A DNA stretch of 64,000 nt, taken from assembly GCF_040024445.1 (NCBI RefSeq), contig NZ_CP157276.1, positions 1,798,001 through 1,862,000 on the forward strand, written 5' to 3'. Under the pieces are notes generated by a model that worked only from the letters and a program-made list of their open reading frames with translations, did no database searches and was not told the DNA's origin. This stretch comes from Prescottella soli. GTDB taxonomy: Bacteria > Actinomycetota > Actinomycetes > Mycobacteriales > Mycobacteriaceae. This document shows, one piece after another, positions 44,981-54,497 of the stretch (within the stretch, counting starts at the first letter, position 1; the number at the start of each line of letters is the position of its first letter). Position numbers and translations under genes: made by a program.

Positions 44981-47360
44981 CGGACGGGACATCCCGGTCA
45001 CCGGCAGTCTGCTGCAGCCGCTGGCGCGACGGACCAGCGACATCCTGCGGGTCGTCGTCGCACTGGTCGTCCTCGGCGCGGTCATCGCGGGATCGTTGAT
45101 CACCCGCAGCGAGTGGGACGCGCTCGAGACGTCGGTGTCCGACATCGTCGGCGTCCTGTCGCCGGAGGTGTCCGACACCGTCTACCTGCTCTACGGCATC
45201 GCGATCCTGGCGCTGCCGTTCGCGATCCTGATCCAGCTGATCATCGGCCGGCACTGGAAGCTGCTCGCCGGCTACGCGGCGGCGGGGCTCGTCGCGGGCG
45301 TCGCGCTCTCGTTCACCGGAACCGGTCTCGCGGCCCCGCAGTGGCACCTCGACGTCTCCGACCGCCTCAACACGTTCCTCTCCCAGTTCCTCGACGATCC
45401 CCGCTGGATCGCGATGCTCGCCGCGGTCCTGACGGTCTCGGGACCGTGGCTGCCCAAACGGTGGCGCCGCCTGTGGTGGACACTGCTGCTCCTGTTCGCA
45501 CCGATCCACCTGATCGTCAGCTCGATCGTGCCGGCCCGCTCGATGCTCGGCCTCGCTGTCGGGTACCTCGTCGGCGCGATCATCGTCCTGGTCGTCGGCA
45601 CCCCGGCGCTCGAGGTGCCGCTCGAGTCGGCGGTCGAGGCGATGCAGCGCCTGGGCCACCGGATCACCGCGTTCCGAGTGATCGCACCGGCCGGCGGCGG
45701 CCCGCTGATCCTCGGCGCGGCCCGCGACGGAGAGCCCGAGATGATCGTCGAACTGTACGGGCAGAATCAGCGCAGCCGCGGCGCGATCCGGCAGTTCTCG
45801 CAGTGGCTGGCACTGCGCAGCAGCGAGAGCGCACCCGTACACGCGTCGCTGGGCCGTGCCGTCGAGCACCGGGCGCTCATGGGTATCGCCGTCGCCGACC
45901 TGGGGCTCGCGGCGTCCAAGCCGATGGCCGTCACCGCGCTCGACCGGGGGTGGAAGCTGTACGCCCGCCCCGTCTCGCACGGCGCCCCGATCGCCACCCT
46001 CGCGACCGACAACCCGCACCCGCGCGACGCCCTCCTCGAGATGGCGTGGACCTCGCTCGGCGAGCTGCACGCCCGCCAGATCACCCACGGCGACCTGCGG
46101 GCGTCGGAGATCCGGATCGACGACGCCCGCGCGCTGTTCGACGGCTTCTCGTACGCCGAACTCGGCGCCTCCGAGGCGCAGATCCAGTCCGACACCGCGC
46201 AGATGCTGGTGACCACCGCGTCGCTGTTCGGTGTGGCCCCCGCGGTCCGCGCCGCGCTCGCCGCGCAGGGACGGGACCGGATCCTGGCGGCGTCCGGCCG
46301 GCTCACGAAGTCCGCGATGCCGGCGCGGCTACGCAAGCAGGGCCCCGAGTCGTCGGCGCTGCTCGGCGCGATCCGCGACGAGGTCAGCAACCAGACCGAC
46401 ATCGAGAAGATCGCCCCCGAGCAGGTCACCCGCTTCACCCGCAACCAGATCATCCAGCTGGTGCTGCTGATCGGCCTGGTCTACGTCGCGTACCCGTTCA
46501 TCAGCCAGGTCCCCACCTTCCTCACCGAGCTGAAGACCGCGAACTGGTGGTGGGCGCTGGCCGGGCTGATCGTCTCGGCGCTCACCTACGTGGGGGCCGC
46601 GGCCGCGCTGTGGGCGTGCGCGTCCGAACTGGTGCGGTACCGGCACCTGCTGATCATGCAGGTCGCCAACACCTTCGCGGCCACCACGACACCGGCCGGA
46701 GTGGGCGGACTCGCGCTCAGCGTGCGCTTCCTCCAGAGGGGCGGTCTCGGCGCCGTCCGCGCGACGGCCGCGGTGGCGCTGCAACAGACGGTCCAGGTGG
46801 TCACCCACCTCGCGCTGCTGATCTTCTTCAGCGTCGCGGCCGGACGCGAGGCCGACCTGTCGCACTTCGTCCCGAAGGGCACCATCCTCTACCTCATCGC
46901 GGGCGTGGCGCTCGGCGCGATCGGCACGTTCATGTTCATCCCGAAGGCGCGCCGCTGGCTCCGCAACGAGGTCCGGCCGCAGCTGACCGAGGTGCTCGCG
47001 TCCCTGGCCCAGCTGGCCCGGAGCCCGGGCCGGTTCATGCTGATCGTGCTCGGCAGTGCCGGCACCACGCTCGGCGCCGCGCTGGCGCTGTGGGCGTCGG
47101 TCGAGGCGTTCGGCGGCGGCACCACGTTCGTGACCGTGACGATCGTGACGATGATCGGCGGCACCCTGGCCTCGGCGGCGCCGACCCCGGGCGGTGTGGG
47201 CGCGGTGGAGGCCGCCCTCATCGGTGGACTCACCGCATTCGGGCTGCCGGTGGGCATCGCGGTACCGTCAGTGCTGCTCTACCGCGTATTGACGTGCTGG
47301 CTGCCGGTGTTCTGCGGCTGGCCGACCTTGCGCTGGTTGCAGAAAAACGACATGGTCTGA
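44970..47360 (+). CDS. MprF-like (LPG synthase TM/UPF0104) membrane protein with kinase-like domain
   Basis: 796 residues. The N-terminal part (about 25-205) has about six membrane helices, a soluble middle (about 215-465) looks like a degenerate protein-kinase fold (LGELHARQITHGDLRASEIRI), and the C-terminal part (about 480-790) holds eight or so helices of the lysyl-PG synthase flippase family (TTTPAGVGGLALSVRFL, SAAPTPGGVGAVEAALIGG). The TTG at 44970 overlaps prrB by 11 bases and is the first possible start after an in-frame stop. Co-expression with PrrAB is likely. It may move or modify a lipid. Confidence 0.85.
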   Translation: MRVDGRDIPVTGSLLQPLARRTSDILRVVVALVVLGAVIAGSLITRSEWDALETSVSDIVGVLSPEVSDTVYLLYGIAILALPFAILIQLIIGRHWKLLAGYAAAGLVAGVALSFTGTGLAAPQWHLDVSDRLNTFLSQFLDDPRWIAMLAAVLTVSGPWLPKRWRRLWWTLLLLFAPIHLIVSSIVPARSMLGLAVGYLVGAIIVLVVGTPALEVPLESAVEAMQRLGHRITAFRVIAPAGGGPLILGAARDGEPEMIVELYGQNQRSRGAIRQFSQWLALRSSESAPVHASLGRAVEHRALMGIAVADLGLAASKPMAVTALDRGWKLYARPVSHGAPIATLATDNPHPRDALLEMAWTSLGELHARQITHGDLRASEIRIDDARALFDGFSYAELGASEAQIQSDTAQMLVTTASLFGVAPAVRAALAAQGRDRILAASGRLTKSAMPARLRKQGPESSALLGAIRDEVSNQTDIEKIAPEQVTRFTRNQIIQLVLLIGLVYVAYPFISQVPTFLTELKTANWWWALAGLIVSALTYVGAAAALWACASELVRYRHLLIMQVANTFAATTTPAGVGGLALSVRFLQRGGLGAVRATAAVALQQTVQVVTHLALLIFFSVAAGREADLSHFVPKGTILYLIAGVALGAIGTFMFIPKARRWLRNEVRPQLTEVLASLAQLARSPGRFMLIVLGSAGTTLGAALALWASVEAFGGGTTFVTVTIVTMIGGTLASAAPTPGGVGAVEAALIGGLTAFGLPVGIAVPSVLLYRVLTCWLPVFCGWPTLRWLQKNDMV

Positions 47361-47447
47361 TGGTTTGTGTCCGATAATTCTGGAACGTCTCGAGAATTTT
47401 CGAGCAACCGGTAGCAAACCGGGACGTTTGGCCGATAGCGAAAGTGA

Positions 47448-47453
47448 TATACA
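47448..47453 (+). promoter_or_regulatory. -10 element of the antigen-85 paralogue 2 gene
   Basis: TATACA 61 bases before the ATG, in the AT-rich upstream region, which also has a near-palindrome CTCGAGAATTTTCGAG (about 47390-47405) that may be a regulator site. Confidence 0.4.
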
Positions 47454-47514
47454 CACGATCAACACCGGGGAGTCGAGACCTCACGCCCCGGCCGACCATC
47501 GAAGGCGAGTAAGC

Positions 47515-48600
47515 ATGCGTGTTACCAGTAAGTCCCGCCGGCTCAAAGCGTTGATCGGCGCCACGACGGCGGCGGTTGCTGCGCTGCCCGTCTTCGTCGG
47601 TGTGGGTGTCGCCTCGGCGGAGACCCCCGGCCAGTCCGACGCGGCCAAGATCCAGGCGGCCGCCAAGGCCAACGGCGGCACCCGCCTGGTGTCGGCGAAG
47701 GCCGGCACCGGCAACAAGATGTCGCTCCGGGTCTACTCGGCGTCCATGGGCCGCGAGATCCCGCTCGAGGTGATCCGCCCGGCGGACACTTCCAAGCCCG
47801 CTCCCACGCTGTACCTGCTCAACGGCGCAGGCGGCGGCGAGGACTCCGCGTCGTGGCAGAAGCAGGCCGACATCGGCACGTTCTTCCAGGGCAAGCAGGT
47901 CAACGTCGTCACCCCGATGCAGGGTGCGTTCACCTACTACACCGACTGGCAGAAGCCGGACGAGTCGCTGCACGGCGTCAACAAGTGGGAGACCTTCCTG
48001 ACGCAGGAGCTGCCGCCGGTCATCGACTCCGCGCTCGGCACCACCGGCGTCAACTCGCTCGCCGGCATCTCGACGTCGGGCACCTCGGTGTTCAACCTCG
48101 CGCTCAAGGATCCCCAGCTGTACAAGGCCGTCGGCGCGTACAGCGGCTGCGCGGACACCGCGACCCCGGTCGGCCAGACCTACATCCAGATCGTCATCGC
48201 CGCCCGCGGTAGCGCGGACGTCGAGAACATGTGGGGCCCGGTCGGAAGCCCCGACTGGATCGCGCACGACCCGATCCTCAACGTCGGCAAGCTCAAGGGC
48301 GGCCCGAAGCTGTACGTCTCCAACGCGTCCGGCCTGCCGGGCCCGCACGACACCCTCGACAGCCAGGGCATCAACGGTGACGTGAAGACCCTCGCCAACC
48401 AGGTGGTAGTCGGCGGCATCATCGAGGCTGCGACCAACGAGTGCACCCACCGTCTGTTCGACGCGGTCAACCGGAACGGCATGGGCGGCCAGGCGACGTT
48501 CGACTTCAAGCCGGCCGGCACCCACTCGTGGGGCTACTGGAAGGACGACCTGAACAACTCGTGGCCGATGCTGGCCGACGCGATGGGCACCCCGCGGTAG
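47515..48600 (+). CDS. Antigen-85-type mycolyltransferase/esterase, paralogue 2
   Basis: 361-residue secreted enzyme of the same family as the gene at 4645-5679. The signal peptide ends at about residue 35 (VASA). The nucleophile Ser186 is in GISTSGTS, a Glu near 306 is the candidate acid, and the His lies in GTHSWGYW near 336. Shared blocks with paralogue 1 are long (the TYYTDWQK and GCAD/E regions, GLPGPH, THSWGYW). The nucleophile motif reads STSG instead of SMTG, so acyl preference may differ. Its own AT-rich promoter and a strong terminator make it monocistronic. Confidence 0.92.
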   Translation: MRVTSKSRRLKALIGATTAAVAALPVFVGVGVASAETPGQSDAAKIQAAAKANGGTRLVSAKAGTGNKMSLRVYSASMGREIPLEVIRPADTSKPAPTLYLLNGAGGGEDSASWQKQADIGTFFQGKQVNVVTPMQGAFTYYTDWQKPDESLHGVNKWETFLTQELPPVIDSALGTTGVNSLAGISTSGTSVFNLALKDPQLYKAVGAYSGCADTATPVGQTYIQIVIAARGSADVENMWGPVGSPDWIAHDPILNVGKLKGGPKLYVSNASGLPGPHDTLDSQGINGDVKTLANQVVVGGIIEAATNECTHRLFDAVNRNGMGGQATFDFKPAGTHSWGYWKDDLNNSWPMLADAMGTPR

Positions 48601-48632
48601 TCATCCGGCGGTAGTCACACCACGCTGAGCAG

Positions 48633-48665
48633 AGGGCGCCCCGACTTCGGTCGGGGCGCCCTTTC
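48633..48665 (+). terminator. Intrinsic terminator after antigen-85 paralogue 2
   Basis: Perfect 13-base arms AGGGCGCCCCGAC and GTCGGGGCGCCCT with a TTCG tetraloop, followed by TTCT. The best terminator of the window. Confidence 0.9.
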
Positions 48666-48742
48666 TCGTCTCGGCTCGGCGGCCCACCCAATCGGTTCAT
48701 ACTGTTCGTGTCGTGCACAGAACCGAACGAGGGGATCCGGTC

Positions 48743-49201
48743 ATGACCTTCAGCCACCCCCGAGGAACCCGTGGTGGACGCCCGCCACACGGACGCATCG
48801 TGCTCTTGGCGAACAAGTTCGCGATGAACCGGATCCGCCGCAGGAGCGGGAAGTTCATGGGCGTGGACGCACTGATCCTGACCACGGTCGGCCGTAAGAG
48901 CGGACAGCCGCGTTCCACTCCGGTCGACTGGTTCCCGGGCAGCGACGACAGCTGGATCGTCGTCGCCTCCGCCGCCGGGGCCCGCTCGAACCCGAACTGG
49001 TATCTGAACCTGGCGGCGCACCCCGATCGGGCGACGATCGAGATGGCCGGCGAGACGATTCCGGTGACCGCGCGCGAGTTGGAGGGCCCCGAGCGCGACG
49101 AGCAATGGGCGGTGGTCAAGGCGGCGATACCGCGGTTCGCCCAGTACGAGCAGAAGACCGACCGGCAGATGCCGATCATCGAACTGACCCGCCGGTCCTG
49201 A
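48743..49201 (+). CDS. Ddn family protein (F420-dependent nitroreductase/quinone reductase-like, DUF385)
   Basis: 152 residues. The split-barrel signature of deazaflavin-dependent nitroreductase family proteins is visible: LTTVGRKSGQPRSTPVDWF, VVASAAGARSNPNWYLNL and the preceding N-terminal amphipathic helix. Family members reduce quinones or nitro compounds with F420H2. The ATG at 48743 has GAGGGG eight bases upstream; a GTG at 48713, seven bases after TACTGT, would give a leaderless transcript and ten more residues. Either is possible. Confidence 0.85.
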   Translation: MTFSHPRGTRGGRPPHGRIVLLANKFAMNRIRRRSGKFMGVDALILTTVGRKSGQPRSTPVDWFPGSDDSWIVVASAAGARSNPNWYLNLAAHPDRATIEMAGETIPVTARELEGPERDEQWAVVKAAIPRFAQYEQKTDRQMPIIELTRRS

Positions 49202-49206
49202 GACGA

Positions 49207-49243
49207 CTCAGGCCCCGCACCGGAACTCGGTGCGGGGCCTGAG
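49207..49243. terminator. Bidirectional hairpin terminator
   Basis: Perfect 16-base arms beginning CTCAGGCCCCGCACCG with a 5-base GAACT loop, between the convergent Ddn-family and FKBP genes. Confidence 0.85.
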
Positions 49244-49260
49244 TGTTGCTGAGCTGCGGA

Positions 49261-49986
49261 CTACTTGGTGCCGAGCAGGTCGATGATGAACACCAGCGTC
49301 TTGCCCGACAGCTGATGTCCGGCACCGGCCGGACCGTACGCGAGCTCCGGCGGAACCGTGAGCTTGCGGCGACCGCCGACCTTCATGCCCGGGATTCCTT
49401 CCTGCCAGCCGGGGATCAGCCGGTCCAGCGGGAAGGCAACCGAATCACCGCGCAGGAACGACGAATCGAACACCTGGTTCGTGTCGTACTCGACGCCGTG
49501 GTAGTGCACGTCCACGACCGAACCCGGCTGTGCCTCCGGGCCGTCGCCGACGGTGATGTCCTCGATCACGAGCTCGGCCGGGGCCGGGCCCTCGGCGGGC
49601 TCGATGACCGGCGGCGCCGGCGGGACGACGACGTCGAGCAGGTCGATGACGAACACCAGCGTCCTGCCGGACAGCTGGTGGCCGCCGCCGGCCGGACCGT
49701 ATGCGAGCTCCGGCGGGATCGTCAGCTGACGACGGCCGCCGACCCGCATGCCGGGGATGCCCTCCTGCCAGCCGGCGATGAGGCCCTGCAGCGGGAAGGT
49801 GATGGACTCGCCACGGCTCCACGAGGAGTCGAACTCCTCGCCGGAGTCGAATTCGACGCCGACGTAGTGGACCTCGACCTTGGCGCCGGGGGTGGCCTCG
49901 GGGCCGTCACCGACGACGATGTCCTTGATGACGAGCTCGGTGGGCGCGGGGCCCTCCTGGAACTCGATCTCAGGCTTGGTGCTCAT
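49261..49986 (-). CDS. Tandem FKBP-type peptidyl-prolyl cis-trans isomerase
   Basis: 241 residues comprising two complete FKBP domains (about 10-117 and 130-240), each with VEVHYVGVEFDSGEEFDSS-like or VDVHYHGVEYDTNQVFDSS-like starts, FPL-x2-LIPGWQEGIPGM, PPELAYGPAG and TLVF(V/I)IDLL. They are joined by a Pro-rich linker (PPAPPVIEPAEGPAP). The domains look about 70 percent identical, so the gene arose by a recent internal duplication. Actinobacterial cytosolic FKBPs are usually single (about 120 aa). No signal peptide. It lies 36 bases downstream of gltA on the same strand. Confidence 0.93.
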   Translation of the reverse strand: MSTKPEIEFQEGPAPTELVIKDIVVGDGPEATPGAKVEVHYVGVEFDSGEEFDSSWSRGESITFPLQGLIAGWQEGIPGMRVGGRRQLTIPPELAYGPAGGGHQLSGRTLVFVIDLLDVVVPPAPPVIEPAEGPAPAELVIEDITVGDGPEAQPGSVVDVHYHGVEYDTNQVFDSSFLRGDSVAFPLDRLIPGWQEGIPGMKVGGRRKLTVPPELAYGPAGAGHQLSGKTLVFIIDLLGTK

Positions 49987-50022
49987 GGTTTTTCGTCCGA
50001 TCTGTAGTCGTCGGGCAGCGGG

Positions 50023-51321
<1,299 letters not shown>

Positions 51322-51378
51322 GGAAGGATCCCTCTCAAACTCAGACCAGTGAGTAACTTCGTAACATTCAAGTAGAAA

Positions 51379-52299
51379 CTAGTCGCCCGCGAGCTCCACT
51401 GCCCACGGAGGGTCCGCCCCGGGCCTTGAAACGGTGACAGCCGACGCTCGAGCGGCGAACTCCAGAACCTCTTGCCATTGTCCCCCGTCGAGCGCCGCAA
51501 CCGAATTCGAACTTAGGAGTCCACGCTCGCCCAGCCGGTGCAGCAATGCGCCTTGCACCGTGTCACCTGCACCGATGGTGTCCGAAACCGCCACCTGGCG
51601 ACCCGGCACGCGCATGTGCACACGACGCGTTCGCACGCTCAATCCGTCGGCGCCGTGGGTGGTGACGACGGCCGTGACACCGGCCTCGAGCCACTGCTCG
51701 GGCGTCGAGCCGTCCACCCCCTGTCCCAACCAGTGAACGTCTTCGTCGGAGACCTTGACGACGTCGATCGCCGGCAGCAGCTCCGTGAACCGGCGCCGGT
51801 AGCCGTCGGGGAAGGCGGCCGGACGGACGTTCGGGTCGAGGACGGTCAGGCGTCCCTCGTCGTGGCTGCGGCGCAGCAGGTCCGCGTAGACGCTCGCGCC
51901 CGGTTCGAACACGAGCGACAGCGTCCCGAACGACACCGCGTCCACCGACGCCGGCAACGGTCCGGGATCGGTGACGAGCCGGTCGGCGGTGCCGTCGGCG
52001 TAGAAGGTGTAGCGGGCGCCCCCGTCGGGTCCGATTCCCGCGACCGCGAGCGTCGTGGGCTCGGGCCCGCGCTGCACCGTTCCGACGTAGACGCCCGAGG
52101 CGGTCAGCGCCGCGACCAGTCGCTCCCCGAACGGGTCGGTGGAGATGCGGGAGCAGAACCCGACTGGGCTGCCGAGGCGTCCGAGCGTCACGGCGACGTT
52201 GAACGGACCGCCGCCCAGGCGCGCGTCGAAGGCCGCGTCTCCGGTCGGGACGAGATCGACGAGGGCCTCGCCGCACACCAGGATTCGCGGGTCAGACAT
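51379..52299 (-). CDS. PfkB family carbohydrate kinase (fructokinase-like)
   Basis: 306-residue sugar kinase. The N-terminal CGEALVDLVP and GGGPFNVAVTLGRLG are the ribokinase/fructokinase signature 1, and DTIGAGDTVQGALL is signature 2, holding the catalytic Asp and anion hole. The start ATG overlaps the MFS stop by eight bases, so it belongs to the pdxH-MFS-kinase operon. The neighbouring MFS protein may import or export the same sugar or nucleoside; this is inferred. Confidence 0.9.
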   Translation of the reverse strand: MSDPRILVCGEALVDLVPTGDAAFDARLGGGPFNVAVTLGRLGSPVGFCSRISTDPFGERLVAALTASGVYVGTVQRGPEPTTLAVAGIGPDGGARYTFYADGTADRLVTDPGPLPASVDAVSFGTLSLVFEPGASVYADLLRRSHDEGRLTVLDPNVRPAAFPDGYRRRFTELLPAIDVVKVSDEDVHWLGQGVDGSTPEQWLEAGVTAVVTTHGADGLSVRTRRVHMRVPGRQVAVSDTIGAGDTVQGALLHRLGERGLLSSNSVAALDGGQWQEVLEFAARASAVTVSRPGADPPWAVELAGD

Positions 52300-53572
52300 G
52301 TTCGGGCGCCCCCGTCCGACCGACGCGGTAACGCACGAACGTCGGGAAGGCCAGGACCGAGACGACGACGCCGATCACGACCAGGATGCCGCCGCCCGCG
52401 GACGCGACGGCCGTGCCGAAGGCGAACGCCGCGGCGCCGTGTAGGACGTCCCCGATGCGCGGGCCGCCGGCGACGACCACGGTGAACACGCCCTGCAGCC
52501 GTCCGCGCATGTCGTCGGTCGCCACCTGTTGCAGCATCGTGCTGCGCAGGGCCGCCGAGACCATGTCGACGGCGCCGCCGAACGCGAGGAAGGCGAGCGC
52601 GAGCCACAGCAGGACCGCGGAACTGCCGGGATTCGCGATCCCGACGACGACACCGAAGCCGACCATCGCCAGGCCCCACAGCACGATGCAGATCACGACC
52701 GCGCGCCCCTGGTAGCGGATCCGTGGCAGCCACCCGGAGAACACGCCGCCCAGCACCGCGCCGGCCGACATCGCGGCGAACAGCAGGCCGAGCGCTACGC
52801 CGCCGTCGAGCGGGTCACCGAACGAGTCGTGGGCGATCTCGGGGAACAGCGCCCGCGGCATGCCGAACACCATCGCGACGATGTCGACGACGAACGACGC
52901 CAGCAGCACCTTCTGCGTCGCGAGGTAGGCGAAACCCTCCCCCACGACGCGCAGCCCGGCCCGGCGGGCGGGACCGGTCGGCGGCAGCGCGGGCAGCCGG
53001 ATCACCGCCCACAGCGTGGCGAGCAGCGCGATCGCGTCCAGCAGGTACACCGTCGACAGCCCGGCCACCGGGATGAGGACACCGGCGAGCAACGGCCCCG
53101 CGATCGCGCCGAACTGAAATACCGTCATGTTCAGCGAGTTCGCGGCCGGCAGGTCCTTCATCGGCAGCAGCCGCGGGATGATCGCGCTGCGGGTGGGCGA
53201 GTTGACCGCGAAGAACACCTGCTGCAGCGAGAACAGGGACAGCAACAGCCAGACGTTGTTCACGTTCGCGGCGGCCTGCAGCCACAGCAGCAGCGAGGTG
53301 CCGATCAGCCCGAGCGTCGTGATGGTGATCAGTTTTCGACGGTCCATGACGTCGGCGAGGGCGCCGCCCCACAAGCCGAACACCAAGAGCGGCACGAACC
53401 CGAACAGCCCCGCGAGCCCGACGTAGGCGGAGTTCTGGGTGATCGCGTAGATCTGCAGCGGTACGGCCACGACCGTCAGCTGGGCGCCGATGACGGTGAC
53501 GATGCCGCTGGTCCACAGCCGGCGGTAGTCGGGGTTGCGGAGCGGGGTGACGTCGGCGAGCAGTCCGCGCAT
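52292..53572 (-). CDS. MFS transporter (MFS_3/EntS-like)
   Basis: 426 residues with about 10-12 membrane helices. The motif LWGGALADVMDRRKLI between helices 2 and 3 is the MFS motif A, and PTRSAIIPRLLP with AANSLNMTVFQFGAIAGPLLAG are typical of the MFS_3 group, which contains many exporters. The start ATG at 53572 overlaps pdxH by one base (TGATG); the stop overlaps the kinase. Substrate unknown. Confidence 0.88.
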   Translation of the reverse strand: MRGLLADVTPLRNPDYRRLWTSGIVTVIGAQLTVVAVPLQIYAITQNSAYVGLAGLFGFVPLLVFGLWGGALADVMDRRKLITITTLGLIGTSLLLWLQAAANVNNVWLLLSLFSLQQVFFAVNSPTRSAIIPRLLPMKDLPAANSLNMTVFQFGAIAGPLLAGVLIPVAGLSTVYLLDAIALLATLWAVIRLPALPPTGPARRAGLRVVGEGFAYLATQKVLLASFVVDIVAMVFGMPRALFPEIAHDSFGDPLDGGVALGLLFAAMSAGAVLGGVFSGWLPRIRYQGRAVVICIVLWGLAMVGFGVVVGIANPGSSAVLLWLALAFLAFGGAVDMVSAALRSTMLQQVATDDMRGRLQGVFTVVVAGGPRIGDVLHGAAAFAFGTAVASAGGGILVVIGVVVSVLAFPTFVRYRVGRTGAPEHV

Positions 53573-54273
53573 CACGGCTGGAGACGCTCGACGATCCACG
53601 CGCCGTCGACCAGGCGGGTGCGGATCCGGTTGTGCATGCGGTTGGGGCGGCCCTGCCAGAACTCGACCGACTCGGGACGGATCCGGAAACCGCCCCAGTG
53701 CGGCGGGACCGGGACGTCACCGTCGACCGAGAAGCGCTGTCCCGCATCAACCAGCTGGGCCTCGAGGTCCGCGCGCGAGGCGATCGGGCGCGACTGGTGC
53801 GACGCCCACGCACCCAGCCGCGACCCCCGCGGACGGCTGTGCCAGTAGTCCGATGTCGTGTTCTTGCTTGTTTTTTCTACGGGACCGCGGATGGTGATCT
53901 GGTGCGCCAACGGGATCCACGTGAACGTCACCGACGCGTACGGCGTCGACGTGAGTTGTCGGCCCTTGTCGGACTCGTAGTTGGTGAAGAAGAGCACACC
54001 GTCGTCGCCGAGTCCCTTGCACAGGACGGTCCGTGTGCACGGGTGACCGTCGGTGTCGACGGTGCCGAGCACCATCGCGTTGGGTTCGGGCAGCGCGGCC
54101 TCGACGGCATCCTCGACCCACTGCCGTGCCAGGGCCGCCCAGCCGTCGTCGAGCCAGGACGGTTCGAGATCGGGTTCGACGACGGCCCGCTGCGGCCCGG
54201 CCTCGCCGTAGCTCACGCGCATCGCGGACAGATCGGACTTCCGGGAGCCCCAGCGGCGGGATTCTGACGACAC
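53572..54273 (-). CDS. pdxH: Pyridoxamine 5'-phosphate oxidase
   Basis: 233-residue FMN enzyme that makes pyridoxal 5'-phosphate from PNP or PMP. FMN-binding and catalytic parts: [26 protein letters not shown], the [18 protein letters not shown] active-site loop and the C-terminal [16 protein letters not shown] with the invariant last Arg-Leu-x-Pro. First gene of an operon with an MFS transporter and a sugar kinase. Divergent from the second citrate synthase gene. Confidence 0.95.
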   Translation of the reverse strand: MSSESRRWGSRKSDLSAMRVSYGEAGPQRAVVEPDLEPSWLDDGWAALARQWVEDAVEAALPEPNAMVLGTVDTDGHPCTRTVLCKGLGDDGVLFFTNYESDKGRQLTSTPYASVTFTWIPLAHQITIRGPVEKTSKNTTSDYWHSRPRGSRLGAWASHQSRPIASRADLEAQLVDAGQRFSVDGDVPVPPHWGGFRIRPESVEFWQGRPNRMHNRIRTRLVDGAWIVERLQP

Positions 54274-54329
54274 AGGTCCAGACGCTACTACCGGGTATGC
54301 GCTGACCAGGCGGCCGGTGCGACCGGCTA

Positions 54330-54497
54330 GAGTTTGGGTAGCGGACCCGGCGGTAGCTCCCCGGGCCGAGGACGGACGAAGCGTGCACGAGCGCAGACAA
54401 ATCGGACGGACCGAAGGATCGAGTAGTCGAAGGCTGAATCAGTGCAAGGAAGTGCTGCTCTGACGGGCGGCACTCGGATGAGGAGAGTCCAGGAGCA
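54330..54497 (+). promoter_or_regulatory. Long structured leader of the second citrate synthase gene
   Basis: A TAGAGT -10-like element (54328-54333) would start transcription about 155 bases before the ATG. The leader has repeated GGAC elements (GAGGACGGAC, CGGACGGACC) and a hairpin AGTGCTGC-N8-GCGGCACT (54451-54474) just before AGGAG (54490-54494). It may be a regulatory RNA; I cannot match it to a known riboswitch. Confidence 0.4.

Noticed and set aside
45113-47377. A 754-codon plus-strand frame overlapping the MprF-like gene
   Set aside because: Out-of-frame shadow; the other frame has membrane helices and family motifs.
54420-54497. The GAGGAGAGTCC stretch before citA as RNase P RNA
   Set aside because: Only a short superficial match to the GAGGAAAGTCC region; the rest of the RNA is absent and a coding gene starts at once.
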